A program made the position numbers and the translations under genes. This document shows positions 55,996 to 64,000 of a stretch of DNA of 64,000 nt, piece by piece. The number at the start of each line of letters is the position of its first letter. The first letter of the stretch is position 1. Origin of the DNA: JAVVHH01 sp965199665 (GTDB taxonomy: Bacteria; Pseudomonadota; Alphaproteobacteria; Acetobacterales; Acetobacteraceae); NCBI GenBank assembly GCA_965199665.1, contig OZ241208.1, positions 3,286,001 to 3,350,000 on the forward strand. The letters are read 5' to 3'. A model generated the notes under the pieces. The model saw only the letters and a list, made by a program, of their open reading frames with translations. It did no database searches and had not been told where the DNA came from.

Positions 55996-56909
55996 GCCAG
56001 CCTCACGCGCGGATCGAGCAATCCATACAGCAAGTCCACCGCGAGATTGATCGCGACGAAGATGACCGAGATCAGGAACACGCCCGCCAGGATCACCGGA
56101 TAGTCCCGCTGGCTGACCGATTGCACGATCAGGCGTCCGACGCCGGGCCAGCTGAACACCGTCTCGGTGATGACCGCGCCGCCCAGCAACAGGCCGAGAT
56201 TGATGCCAGCCACCGTGATCAGCGGCAGCAGCGCGTTCGGCAGCATGTGCTGCACGACCACCTGGACCCGGCCGAGGCCTCGTGCATAGGCGCTTCGCAC
56301 GTAATCCTGGCGCTGTTCGCTCGCCAGGGACGCGTTGAACAAGCGCAGATACAAGGCGAGCTCGTAGGTGCCGAGGGTGACGGCGGGGAGCACGAGATTG
56401 GCGAGGCTTCCGCGCCCGAGCGACGGCAACCAGCGCAGCCAGACGGAGAACACCAGGATCAGGAGCAGGCCGAACGAGAAGACCGGAATGCCCTGGCGTG
56501 CGAGCGCCAACCACATGATCGCCGTGCGCAGCTTCGGCGAGTCCACCAGCCGGACGAGCAGGCCGAGCGCGAAGGCCAGTCCGATCCCGAGGGCGAACGA
56601 TGTCAGCGCCAATTCAAGCGTCGCCGGCAAGCGCTCCAGCACCAGCTCCATCGCCGGCCGCGCGTCACGGATGGAGTTGCCGAAATCACCCTGGAGCGCG
56701 TTCTGCAGGAAGCGGCCGTATTGGATCGCCAGCGGCTGGTCGAGGCCCAACGCCTGCCGCAGCCGCGCGGCATCCTCGACCGACGCTTCCGCCGGCAGCA
56801 GCAGCGCCGACGGGTCGCCGGCCAGCCGCACGAGGAAGAACACGGCCGTGACCACGCCGAGGATGGTCAGCACCGATTGCAGACCGCGCTTCAGCAGGAA
56901 AGCGGTCAT
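55992..56909 (-). CDS. Dipeptide-type ABC permease (DppB-like)
   Basis: 305 residues. The N-terminal helix LKRGLQSVLTILGVVTAVFF, DFGNSIRDARPAMELVLERL near 90 and YVRSAYARGLGRVQVVVQHM near 198 are standard DppB features. It overlaps the GntR regulator's stop upstream. No periplasmic binding protein of the Dpp type is encoded in the operon, so one must be supplied from elsewhere. Confidence 0.93.
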   Translation of the reverse strand: MTAFLLKRGLQSVLTILGVVTAVFFLVRLAGDPSALLLPAEASVEDAARLRQALGLDQPLAIQYGRFLQNALQGDFGNSIRDARPAMELVLERLPATLELALTSFALGIGLAFALGLLVRLVDSPKLRTAIMWLALARQGIPVFSFGLLLILVFSVWLRWLPSLGRGSLANLVLPAVTLGTYELALYLRLFNASLASEQRQDYVRSAYARGLGRVQVVVQHMLPNALLPLITVAGINLGLLLGGAVITETVFSWPGVGRLIVQSVSQRDYPVILAGVFLISVIFVAINLAVDLLYGLLDPRVRLA

Positions 56910-57619
56910 GCCGGCATGTCCTGCAGGAGCGGCAGAGCGTCCTCGTCCAACCCGGCCGGCAGCGTGAGCCGGAGCACAACGTTCCGGTCCTCGCGCAGAT
57001 GCGACAGCATCAGCGTGCGGGCCTGCGCGCCGTCATTGGCCGCAATGGCGTCGATGATGGCCCCGTGTTCCGCGATGGCCTTAGCCGCCCGGCCATGCCG
57101 GAGCGTGAGCAGCCCGAACCGGTGCACCTGGTCGCTCAACTGCTGCATGAACTGGCGTAGGCGCGAGTTGCCGGACAGCTCCATGATCCGCTGGTGCATC
57201 AGGATGGAATGGTCGTACGCCTCCCGCAGCCGCCCGCGGGCGAGGCTGGAAAGCGCCCGGTCGTGGTCGGTGCGGAACCCTGCGGCATCGGCTGCGGTCG
57301 CTCGGATCGCGGCCAGTCCGGTCGCGAAACACTCCAACTGCTCGCGCAGTTGATACACCTCGACGACATCCTGCAGCGTCAGTCGCGTGACCAGAACGCC
57401 GCGTTTCGGCAGGATTTCGACCAGGCCGTTGGTGGCGAGCTGCCGCAACGCCTCGCGGATGGGGGTGCGACTGATGTCGAGGTCGGCGGCGAGTTGCCCT
57501 TCCGACAGCATGCTCCCGGGTGGGTAATGGGAGTCGAGGATCTGCGCCCTGATACTCTCGTACGCGCGCTCGCGCAGCGTCGAATCAGCCGCGGGCTGGC
57601 TCGTTCGCCGGGTCCTCAT
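56906..57619 (-). CDS. GntR-family regulator (FCD subfamily)
   Basis: 237 residues from ATG 57619 with GAAAGAG upstream. ATGs 11 codons earlier lack a ribosome site. The DNA-binding domain reads GSMLSEGQLAADLDISRTPI, then REALRQLATNGLVEILPKRG. The FCD ligand domain follows, with HDRALSSLARGRL, HSILMHQRIMELSGNSRL and the late HGAIIDAIAAND. It heads the ten-gene run and probably controls it in response to an imported organic acid. It is divergent from the crotonase at 57692, with a 72-base shared promoter. Confidence 0.9.
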   Translation of the reverse strand: MRTRRTSQPAADSTLRERAYESIRAQILDSHYPPGSMLSEGQLAADLDISRTPIREALRQLATNGLVEILPKRGVLVTRLTLQDVVEVYQLREQLECFATGLAAIRATAADAAGFRTDHDRALSSLARGRLREAYDHSILMHQRIMELSGNSRLRQFMQQLSDQVHRFGLLTLRHGRAAKAIAEHGAIIDAIAANDGAQARTLMLSHLREDRNVVLRLTLPAGLDEDALPLLQDMPA

Positions 57620-57691
57620 GATAGACTCTTTCGTGTTACGGAGAGGCATCATGTACGCGGATTGTATCCCAGCTCACAAGGCGAGCGCGCC

Positions 57692-58444
57692 TTGACGGTC
57701 AACCTTGTCGAGACGACCGACGCGGGCGGGATCGTCACGCTGACGCTCGACCGGCCGGAACGCCACAACGCCTTCGACGGCCATCTCGTCCTGGCGCTGA
57801 CGGAGGCGTTCGATCGGGCATCCACCGCCCGTGCACTGGTGCTCGCCAGCACCGGTCCGAGCTTTTCCGCCGGTGCCGATCTGGCCTGGATGCGGTCCAA
57901 AGCCCTCGCCTCGCTGACGGAGAACGAGGCGGACGCGCAGGCCGTGTTGCGGATGCTGCACACGCTCGACCGCTTGCCGCTGCCGACCGTGGCGATCGTG
58001 CAGGGCAACGCGTTCGGCGGCGCGGTCGGCCTGCTGGCGTGCTGCGACGTCGTGCTGGCCGCCGACACGGCGCGGTTCGCGTTGTCCGAAGTGCGCCTCG
58101 GGCTGAGCCCGACGGCCATCGGCCCGTTCGTCGCCCGTGCGATCGGCGCCCGACAGGCCCGGCGCTGGTTCGTCACCGGCGAGGCGATGACCGCCCACCA
58201 GGCGCTGGCGTTCGGATTGGTGCACGAGTTGGTCCCGCTCGAGGACCTGCCCGCCGCCCGCGACCGCGTGCTCAAGTCCGTGCGCGCCGGGGCGCCGATC
58301 GCGCAGGCGGACGCCAAAAGCGTCGCCCGCCAGGTCGAGCCGGCGCCGGACGCCGCCCGACAGGTGGCCGACCGGCGTGCGACCGCAGAGGCCCGGGAGG
58401 GCATGTCCGCCTTTCTCGAGCATCGGCCTGCCTCCTGGATCTAG
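57692..58444 (+). CDS. Enoyl-CoA hydratase/methylglutaconyl-CoA-hydratase-like protein
   Basis: 250 residues. The frame upstream of 57692 has no family sequence, and TTG 57692 with AAGGCGAG ahead gives the natural N-terminus (LTVNLVETTDAGGIVTLTLD). PSFSAGADLAWMRS is the oxyanion loop seen in LiuC/AtuE-type hydratases. GNAFGGAVGLLACCDVVLAA replaces the first glutamate, while ALSEVRLGLSP keeps the second. The C-terminal FLEHRPASW is normal. It converges on the alcohol dehydrogenase with a four-base stop overlap. Confidence 0.87.
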   Translation: MTVNLVETTDAGGIVTLTLDRPERHNAFDGHLVLALTEAFDRASTARALVLASTGPSFSAGADLAWMRSKALASLTENEADAQAVLRMLHTLDRLPLPTVAIVQGNAFGGAVGLLACCDVVLAADTARFALSEVRLGLSPTAIGPFVARAIGARQARRWFVTGEAMTAHQALAFGLVHELVPLEDLPAARDRVLKSVRAGAPIAQADAKSVARQVEPAPDAARQVADRRATAEAREGMSAFLEHRPASWI

Positions 58445-59520
58445 AACTCGACGATCTGCCGCACCGGTGCGCCGGCGTATAGATTGGCGAAGGCCTCGTT
58501 GAGTTGCGTGAGCTTGATCCGGCCGGTGATGAGCCGGTCGAGGTCGAGCCGCCCTTGCATGTAGAAGTTCAGCAGGTTGGGGATGTCGACGCGGAACTGG
58601 TTGGAGCCCATCGACGAACCCTGGATGCGTCGGTCGCGGATGAAGGCGGAGCCTTCCAGCTCGAGCTTCATGCCGGGCTTGAACATGCCGAGAATGGTCG
58701 CGACGCCGCCGGGCTTAAGCATGGCGAAGGATTGCTCGGCGGTGATCTTCAGGCCGAGCGCCTCGAAGGAGTAGGGCACCCCGCCCGACGTCAGCTCCAT
58801 CACGGCGGCGACCGGGTCGGTTTCCGAGGCGTTGATCACGTCGGTCGCCCCGAGCGTGCGCGCCAGGTCGAGTTTCGACGCGACCGTGTCGATCGCGATG
58901 ATCCGCCCGGCGCCGGCGATCGCCGCACCCGACACCACCGACAGGCCGACGCCGCCGCAGCCGATGACGGCCACCGTCGCGCCCGGCTTGACCTTCGCGG
59001 CATGGATCACCGCGCCGACTCCGGTCAGCACGCCGCAGCCCACCAGTGCGGCCCGGTCGAGCGGAACGTCGGGATTGATCTTCACCAGCGCGTTCTCGTG
59101 CACCAGCATCTGCTCGGCGAACGACGACAGGTTCGAGAATTGATTGACCAGCGTGCCGTTGCGCCACAGCCGGTCCGAGCGGCCCGGCGGCAGCTTCACC
59201 TCGACGTTCTCGCACAGGTTCGGACGCCCGGTGACGCATTGCGGACACCCACCGCAGAACACCGACAGGCAAGTAACGACGCGGTCGCCAGGTTTCACGT
59301 GAGTGACGTCCGAACCCACCTGCTCCACGACGCCCGCGGACTCATGACCCGGCACGTACGGCAGCGGATACGGATATGTCCCGTCGGCGAAATGAAGGTC
59401 CGAGTGGCACACCCCGGCGAACGAGGTCCGGAGCAGCACCTCGCGGGACGTGGGTTTGCGGGTCGTGACGTCCTCGATCGTCATTTCCTCGCCAGGCTTC
59501 CACACGACAGCGGCTTTCAC
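58441..59520 (-). CDS. Zinc-dependent alcohol dehydrogenase (MDR family)
   Basis: 359 residues from GTG 59520 behind GAGGAGAG; longer forms start without a ribosome site. The catalytic zinc ligands are in GVCHSDLHFADG and VPGHESAGVVEQVG. The four-cysteine structural zinc lobe reads CGGCPQCVTGRPNLC. The Rossmann motif is VIGCGGVGLSVV. The length and lobe resemble class III-like and aryl-alcohol dehydrogenases. It oxidises or reduces an alcohol/aldehyde with NAD(P). It is divergent from the tandem hydrolase gene. Confidence 0.92.
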   Translation of the reverse strand: MKAAVVWKPGEEMTIEDVTTRKPTSREVLLRTSFAGVCHSDLHFADGTYPYPLPYVPGHESAGVVEQVGSDVTHVKPGDRVVTCLSVFCGGCPQCVTGRPNLCENVEVKLPPGRSDRLWRNGTLVNQFSNLSSFAEQMLVHENALVKINPDVPLDRAALVGCGVLTGVGAVIHAAKVKPGATVAVIGCGGVGLSVVSGAAIAGAGRIIAIDTVASKLDLARTLGATDVINASETDPVAAVMELTSGGVPYSFEALGLKITAEQSFAMLKPGGVATILGMFKPGMKLELEGSAFIRDRRIQGSSMGSNQFRVDIPNLLNFYMQGRLDLDRLITGRIKLTQLNEAFANLYAGAPVRQIVEF

Positions 59521-59628
59521 GATCGATCTCTCCTCGGCAACGAACCGAGTGTGGGACCGCAAGAAAAGGCTGGTCAAGGACTCATCTTGCATCCAAGCTG
59601 AATATCAGTTCGATCGGGACGAAGGACG

Positions 59629-61347
59629 ATGCTGAACGGATTTGTCGAGGTCGCCGCAGGTAAACACCTGCATTACGTACGCCATGGCGTAGGCCCCGCG
59701 CTGGTCATGCTGCACGCCTCCCCGTGCTCGGCCAAAGTCATGGCGCCATTGCAGGACATCTTCGCGCCGCGCTGGACCACGTTCGCGTTCGACCTGCCCG
59801 GGTTCGGCTTTTCCGACGCGCTCGATAACGCACCGCTGGAAACCGCCCATCTCGCCGACGCCATCGCCGCCGCCGTGCGCGCGCTCGGGCTCCAGCAGGT
59901 CGCGGCCTATGGACGGCACACCGGCGCCGGCGTCGCCGTCGAGATGGCGCTGCGGCATCCCGACCTGATCAGCATGGTGCTCACCGACGGCTTTCCCGTG
60001 TTCAGTCAGCCCTATAGTACCGAACGACTGGCCGAATACTTGCCCCCGATCGTGCCCCGCTGGGATGGGAGCCATCTCATCTGGGCCTGGTTTCGCTACC
60101 GCGAGCAGCATGTGTTCTGGCCCTGGGACAAGGCGCTGCCCAACCATCGCGCCGACACCGATGTGCCGCCGCTCGATTTCCTCTACCGTGGCGCGGTCGA
60201 GCTGCTCGAAGCCGGCGCGGACTACCCCGTCATCTACGCATCCGCCTTCCGACACGCCGGGCTGGCGATGATCGACCAGGTGCAGCCGCCAGTCTGTTAC
60301 GGCAACCGACCCGGCGACAGCCAGCACAAGACGATGAAGCTCTATCCGCCGACCGCCTGGGTGCAGGAGTTCTCGCGCGATCCGCTCGAGGCTGCGGCAC
60401 AAGAGCAGCGCGTCCTCGCCTCCCATCCGCCTCGCGGCATCGTGCCGCCGCATCGAACTCGGGTCCAACTCGGTGTGTCCGCCGTGATGGACTACGTCAC
60501 CACCCCGCGTGGGTCCTGCTTCGTGCGCGGGCACGGGCTCGACCAGCCTGGTGCACCTTTGGTTCTGCTACCGGACCTACCCGGCTCGGTCATGCTGCAC
60601 GACGATATCCTGCAGGCGTTGGGGCGGCATCGGCCCGTGCTCGCCATCGATCCCTGCGGCAACGGGCGCTCCGTGCTCTCCCCTGAACGATCGGTGGAGG
60701 TTGGGCTTTGGGCAGACGACGTCGAAGCGGTGCTCGACGCGGTAGGGCTAGACCGCGTCGCCGTCTTGGCGCTCGGAACCTCGGCGGCTCTGGCACTCGA
60801 GTTGGCGCAACGCGGCCGGGTGATCGCGATCGTGTTACAATCGCCGCCCGCCGGCACGCCCCCCGGCTGGGCTGCGACATACGCGCCCGACCTGACGCCG
60901 CGGCCCGATGGTGGAAATTTTCTCGCTTTGTGGCACCATCTGCGCGACCAGGAACTATGGTTCCCTTGGTTCGAACAGAACCCGGCCCACGCCCGCCCGT
61001 CCTTCCGCATCGATCCGGCCGACCTACACGAACGCGCCGTCGCTCTGCTGGCGCAGCCGACGCACTACCAGCCTACATGGCGCGCGATCCTGTCCCACCC
61101 GCTGGACGAGCGGCTGGCGCAAGCAACCGTTCCGGTGATGATCGCCTATCGCACCGTCGATACCTTTTCGGGATTGCACCATCGAGCGGCGACGCTCGCG
61201 GGTGCTGGCCGTTCGGTGCTGCTGCCGAACGAGGCGGGCGAAGCCGCCCAACTCCTCGACGGATGGTTCAGTAGCGTGGCGGACGGGGCATCGGCTCGCC
61301 CTGCCCTACCAGACCAGATGGAAGGACAGGCGCATGCGGCGACGTGA
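59629..61347 (+). CDS. Tandem alpha/beta-hydrolase-fold protein
   Basis: 572 residues holding two alpha/beta hydrolase domains. Domain 1 (about 1-275) has ALVMLHASPCSAKVMAPLQD and an elbow AAYGRHTGAGVAVEMALRHP, where the nucleophile position is occupied by histidine rather than serine. Domain 2 (about 300-560) has LVLLPDLPGSVMLHDDIL and the elbow VLALGTSAALALELA, which keeps a serine but lacks the final glycine. Neither elbow is a textbook GxSxG. It could be a hydrolase with one working site, a lyase, or a scaffold. No signal peptide. Its 3' end overlaps the convergent cupin gene by 80 bases. Confidence 0.8.
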   Translation: MLNGFVEVAAGKHLHYVRHGVGPALVMLHASPCSAKVMAPLQDIFAPRWTTFAFDLPGFGFSDALDNAPLETAHLADAIAAAVRALGLQQVAAYGRHTGAGVAVEMALRHPDLISMVLTDGFPVFSQPYSTERLAEYLPPIVPRWDGSHLIWAWFRYREQHVFWPWDKALPNHRADTDVPPLDFLYRGAVELLEAGADYPVIYASAFRHAGLAMIDQVQPPVCYGNRPGDSQHKTMKLYPPTAWVQEFSRDPLEAAAQEQRVLASHPPRGIVPPHRTRVQLGVSAVMDYVTTPRGSCFVRGHGLDQPGAPLVLLPDLPGSVMLHDDILQALGRHRPVLAIDPCGNGRSVLSPERSVEVGLWADDVEAVLDAVGLDRVAVLALGTSAALALELAQRGRVIAIVLQSPPAGTPPGWAATYAPDLTPRPDGGNFLALWHHLRDQELWFPWFEQNPAHARPSFRIDPADLHERAVALLAQPTHYQPTWRAILSHPLDERLAQATVPVMIAYRTVDTFSGLHHRAATLAGAGRSVLLPNEAGEAAQLLDGWFSSVADGASARPALPDQMEGQAHAAT

Positions 61348-62086
61348 AGCTGTAGGGCGGCGCATCCTCCCAGAACGTCGCCTGTGCGCCACCGAGCGAG
61401 CGGAAGATGATCAGCGCGCCGGTTCGGGTGCCGTATGGTCCATGTGCGATCATCTCCGGCCGGAAGCAGTAGGCACCGGCCTGCATGAGGCCGGTGTTGC
61501 CGCCCAACTCTCCCGCGAGCAGGAAGAATTCCTGCACCACGGGATGCCGCTCGGCCCGCTCGCCGTGCCGAAACGGCGTGATGGCGGAGATATAGGTGTT
61601 TTCACCGGTGGCCGGGTCGTCGCGCAGGACGCGCATCCGCGCGCGGCTGCTCATGCTCGCCAAGCCGAACCGGTCGAACTCCCCGTCCCACACGCCATCC
61701 GTCAGGTCGATCTTGCGGACCAAACGGTCGTCACTGCCCAACGCGCGGCCGGCGACCGGCCGCGCGGAGTAGAAGCCAAGGACCGTCGCACCGGTCGGTG
61801 CCGTCGCGTCGCCCCGCGCCCATCCCGCCGGCAGGAATGCGTAACTGTCGGCAGCATAAACTTCGCTGCCGAGGTGCAGTGCGCCGTCGAGCACGTAGAG
61901 TTCTTCATCGGCGGCGAGCGCGCATTCCCCCCGTTGCCAGCCCGGCAGATACCGGACCACTGCGGAGAACGCCCCGGTCTCGCGATCCTCGCTCAGGCAT
62001 TTGATCTCGCACCCGTCGAGCCCCATTGCAGCCCCGTCCTGCCAGGGCAGACGCTGAGCCTGTACGAACTCGATATGATCACGCAT
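61268..62086 (-). CDS. Cupin-domain protein
   Basis: 272 residues from ATG 62086; a longer frame reaches 62122. It contains two related cupin halves. The first has GWQRGECALAADEELYVLDG and ADSYAFLPAGWARG; the second has FRHGERAERHPVVQEFFLLA and GAYCFRPEMIAHGPYGTRTG, with histidines and glutamate suited to metal binding. Similar bicupins are dioxygenases or acetylacetone-cleaving-like enzymes or are unassigned. It converges on the tandem hydrolase, so their transcripts are complementary over 80 bases. Confidence 0.83.
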   Translation of the reverse strand: MRDHIEFVQAQRLPWQDGAAMGLDGCEIKCLSEDRETGAFSAVVRYLPGWQRGECALAADEELYVLDGALHLGSEVYAADSYAFLPAGWARGDATAPTGATVLGFYSARPVAGRALGSDDRLVRKIDLTDGVWDGEFDRFGLASMSSRARMRVLRDDPATGENTYISAITPFRHGERAERHPVVQEFFLLAGELGGNTGLMQAGAYCFRPEMIAHGPYGTRTGALIIFRSLGGAQATFWEDAPPYSFTSPHAPVLPSGLVGQGEPMPRPPRY

Positions 62087-62121
62087 GACCCGAATCTCGG
62101 ATCGACCGACGCACGCTGTCA

Positions 62122-63507
62122 ATGGAAGCCATGATGGACAAGCCCCCGAACTTCCTCCCCGACATGCTCCGCCAACCCGCCGAGGCGGTGCGTCAGCTGC
62201 AGGACGCGCTGCTCCGTCAGATGGTGGAAATCTGCTACGACGCCCATCCCTACTACGCGCAACTCATGCGCCGTGAAGGGCTGGAACCTCGCCATATCCA
62301 AACCTGCGCCGACCTCGTCCGGCTGCCGCCCGCGTCGAAGACCGAGTTCCTCGCCGACCCCGATGCGTTCCGGCTCGATCCGGACAAGCTGAAGGGTCAT
62401 GAGGGGACTCTCTGGAAGGTCGTCTACACGACCGGCACCACCACCGGCCGCCCTGCCCCGGTCTATGTCACCGCGCACGATCATTTTGCCTACATGTTCG
62501 GCTTCAAGGACCGGCAGGGGATCATTGGCCTGCGCGACACCGACCGGCTGATGAACCTGTTCCCGCTGACGAACTTCCCGCTCGGGGCCTTTGCCCGCGC
62601 GGCCGACGAGGTCGCGGCGATCGGTGCGTGCATCGCGTATGGCCATACCGGCCGGGCCGAGATGGGCTTCCCGCTGAACCGCTCCATGGACGAGGCGGTC
62701 GAGGCCGTCAGCCGCCACCGGGTGACGGTGCTGTGGGGCGTGGCCGGGTTCGTGCGCCGGGTCCTGATCCGCGCCAAGGAGCTCGGCGCCGATTTCTCCA
62801 GCGTGCGCATGGTCATGACCACCGGCGAGGCGGCGTCGCCCGCCATGCGGGCCGATTTCCGCCGCCGCATGCAGGATCTCGGCTGTGCCGACACGACGGT
62901 GGTCAATCGCTACGGCTCGACCGAGCAGGGCGGCACCATGATCGAATGCGTCGATGGCAGCGGCTTTCACAGCGTCCTGCCGGACCAGCTGTTCCACGAA
63001 GTCATCGACCCGACCGGCGCTCGCATGCCCGACGGAGAGGCCGGACATCTGGCCGTCACCCACCTCAACCGCCGCGGCACCGTCTTCCTGCGCTACATGG
63101 TGGGCGACATCGCCTCGCTCGATCACCGGCCTTGCCCGCATTGCGGCCGTACCTCGGCGCGCATCTCGTCCAACCCGGTGCGCAGCGGCGACATCGTCAA
63201 GATCAAGGGCGCGCTGGTCAACCTCGGCAACCTGAAATCCGAGTTCGACCGCAAGCAGGAGGTCGACGAGTACCAGATCGTCGTGCGCCCGGAGGACCCG
63301 ACCGATCAGTTCTCGATGGACGAGCTGGTGATCCGCCTGGCGCCGGCCAAAGGCAGCGGCGGCAACATAGGTGAACAGATCGCGGCCGAAGTCACCCGCC
63401 TGACCAACCTCCGCCCCCGCATCGAGATCGTCGGCAGCAACGACATCTTCGACCCGCTCACCGCGAGTAAGCCGCGCCGCATCGTCGACGCCCGGCCGCA
63501 ACGATAA
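62122..63507 (+). CDS. Phenylacetate-CoA-ligase-like adenylate-forming enzyme
   Basis: 461 residues; ATGs at 62131 and 62134 are alternative starts. Length and order match PaaK-type ligases: VVYTTGTTTGRPAPVYVTAH (phosphate loop near 110), MVMTTGEAASPAMRADFRRR, RYGSTEQGGTMIECVDG and the PaaK-like C-terminal lid with RISSNPVRSGDIVKIKGALV. A Cys pair in HRPCPHCGRTSAR is seen in other PaaK relatives. It activates an aromatic or similar acid as the CoA thioester. It is followed 10 bases later by an isochorismatase-family gene and probably forms an operon with it. Confidence 0.9.
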   Translation: MEAMMDKPPNFLPDMLRQPAEAVRQLQDALLRQMVEICYDAHPYYAQLMRREGLEPRHIQTCADLVRLPPASKTEFLADPDAFRLDPDKLKGHEGTLWKVVYTTGTTTGRPAPVYVTAHDHFAYMFGFKDRQGIIGLRDTDRLMNLFPLTNFPLGAFARAADEVAAIGACIAYGHTGRAEMGFPLNRSMDEAVEAVSRHRVTVLWGVAGFVRRVLIRAKELGADFSSVRMVMTTGEAASPAMRADFRRRMQDLGCADTTVVNRYGSTEQGGTMIECVDGSGFHSVLPDQLFHEVIDPTGARMPDGEAGHLAVTHLNRRGTVFLRYMVGDIASLDHRPCPHCGRTSARISSNPVRSGDIVKIKGALVNLGNLKSEFDRKQEVDEYQIVVRPEDPTDQFSMDELVIRLAPAKGSGGNIGEQIAAEVTRLTNLRPRIEIVGSNDIFDPLTASKPRRIVDARPQR

Positions 63508-63517
63508 GGGAAAGACA

Positions 63518-64000
63518 ATGAATCCGACCGTGAAACCCTGGGACGGCATCATCTCCGACGACGAGCAGAAAGCCTATCGCGCCGCCGGTTTCGGCCGGCC
63601 GTCCGGACTCGGCAAGCGCCCGGCGCTGCTCATCATCGACGTGCAGTATCGCACCACCGGCACCGTATCGCGGCCGTTCTGGGAGTCCTTGCAGGAGTTC
63701 CCGACTTCCTGCGGCGACGTCGCCTGGCGCGCGGTCAGCCAGATCGAGAAGCTGCTCGCCCTCTTCCGTGAGCGCTCGTGGCCGGTGCTCTACCCCCACG
63801 TCTCGCCCAAGCAGGGTTTCGACGGCGGCCGGCTGTCGGACAAGGTCCCAGCGATCATGACGATCGGGCAGAAGGGTTACGAGTTCGTGCGCGAGATCGC
63901 GCCGCAGGACGGCGACATCCTGCTGCCGAAGAAGCATCCCAGCGCATTTTTCGGCACGCCGCTGGCCTCCTACCTGATCAACCTGCAGGCCGACACGCTC
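63518..64000 (+). CDS. Isochorismatase-family (N-carbamoylsarcosine-amidase-like) hydrolase, partial
   Basis: ATG 63518 behind AAGGG starts 161 codons that run off the right edge. RPALLIIDVQYRTTG holds the catalytic aspartate, and ILLPKKHPSAFFGTPLASYL holds the catalytic lysine and the F-G-T substrate segment. The nucleophilic cysteine should lie just beyond the window. Relatives cleave N-carbamoyl compounds, nicotinamide or small amides. With the CoA ligase upstream, it may release a carboxylic acid that is then activated (inferred). Confidence 0.85.
   Translation, partial: MNPTVKPWDGIISDDEQKAYRAAGFGRPSGLGKRPALLIIDVQYRTTGTVSRPFWESLQEFPTSCGDVAWRAVSQIEKLLALFRERSWPVLYPHVSPKQGFDGGRLSDKVPAIMTIGQKGYEFVREIAPQDGDILLPKKHPSAFFGTPLASYLINLQADTL

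Noticed and set aside
54592..56103. 503-codon plus-strand open frame
   Set aside because: Arginine-dominated shadow of the Dpp ATPase and permease genes.
62119..63552. 477-codon minus-strand open frame
   Set aside because: It mirrors the PaaK-like ligase; composition is His/Arg/Gly-rich without motifs.

Overview
The window is GC-rich bacterial chromosome with dense, overlapping gene organisation. The gene content (family III CoA-transferases, crotonases, MmgE/PrpD proteins, many solute-binding-protein ABC transporters, a DUF5681/terminase phage module) suggests an environmental alphaproteobacterium, perhaps of the Acetobacteraceae/Rhodospirillales type. That placement is an inference; no rRNA, tRNA or CRISPR array was seen.

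Layout. 1-795: start of an AtuA-family gene cut by the left edge. 890-1110: IS3 transposase remnant. 1212-5419: a LysR regulator divergent from a periplasmic binding protein, a CoA-transferase and a crotonase. 5580-13010: a decayed island. It holds a frameshifted VOC protein; a prophage fragment (terminase with an in-frame stop, a DUF5681 protein, half a DNA methylase, a stack of tiny overlapping ORFs); three serine-recombinase fragments; DUF2332 and agmatinase fragments; two GNAT genes; and a frameshifted cysteine-containing conserved gene. 13258-27633: catabolic cluster with an alpha/beta hydrolase, CoA-transferase, crotonase, SDR, two MmgE/PrpD proteins, two paralogous solute-binding proteins serving one ATPase/permease set, and a GntR regulator. 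Similar TGTCAACAA-type inverted repeats lie in its two divergent promoters.

28118-39647: a single eleven-gene plus-strand operon (crotonase, two acyl-CoA dehydrogenases, ADP-forming acyl-CoA synthetase, complete branched-chain-type ABC transporter, AMP-forming acyl-CoA ligase). It reads as uptake, CoA activation and beta-oxidation-like breakdown of one organic acid. 39855-46649: an eroded heavy-metal/arsenic island in which the cadmium/zinc-type P-ATPase, its MerR regulator and ArsR are intact, while CzcA/CusA, a periplasmic metal protein, ArsC and ArsB are broken. ArsB is fused to SDR debris.

46844-57619: a tight minus-strand run of ten genes: GntR regulator, Dpp-type ABC transporter with fused ATPases, MFS carrier, Pot-type ABC transporter and a beta-lactamase-fold hydrolase. 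57692-64000: crotonase, zinc alcohol dehydrogenase, a tandem alpha/beta-hydrolase protein with atypical nucleophile elbows, a cupin protein, a phenylacetate-CoA-ligase-like enzyme and an isochorismatase-family hydrolase cut by the right edge. Overall the window is a set of transport-plus-CoA-catabolism modules separated by two degenerate mobile islands. No classical defence system was recognised. The least explained items are the multi-transporter operon, the coupled micro-ORF stack, and the two binding proteins sharing one transporter.
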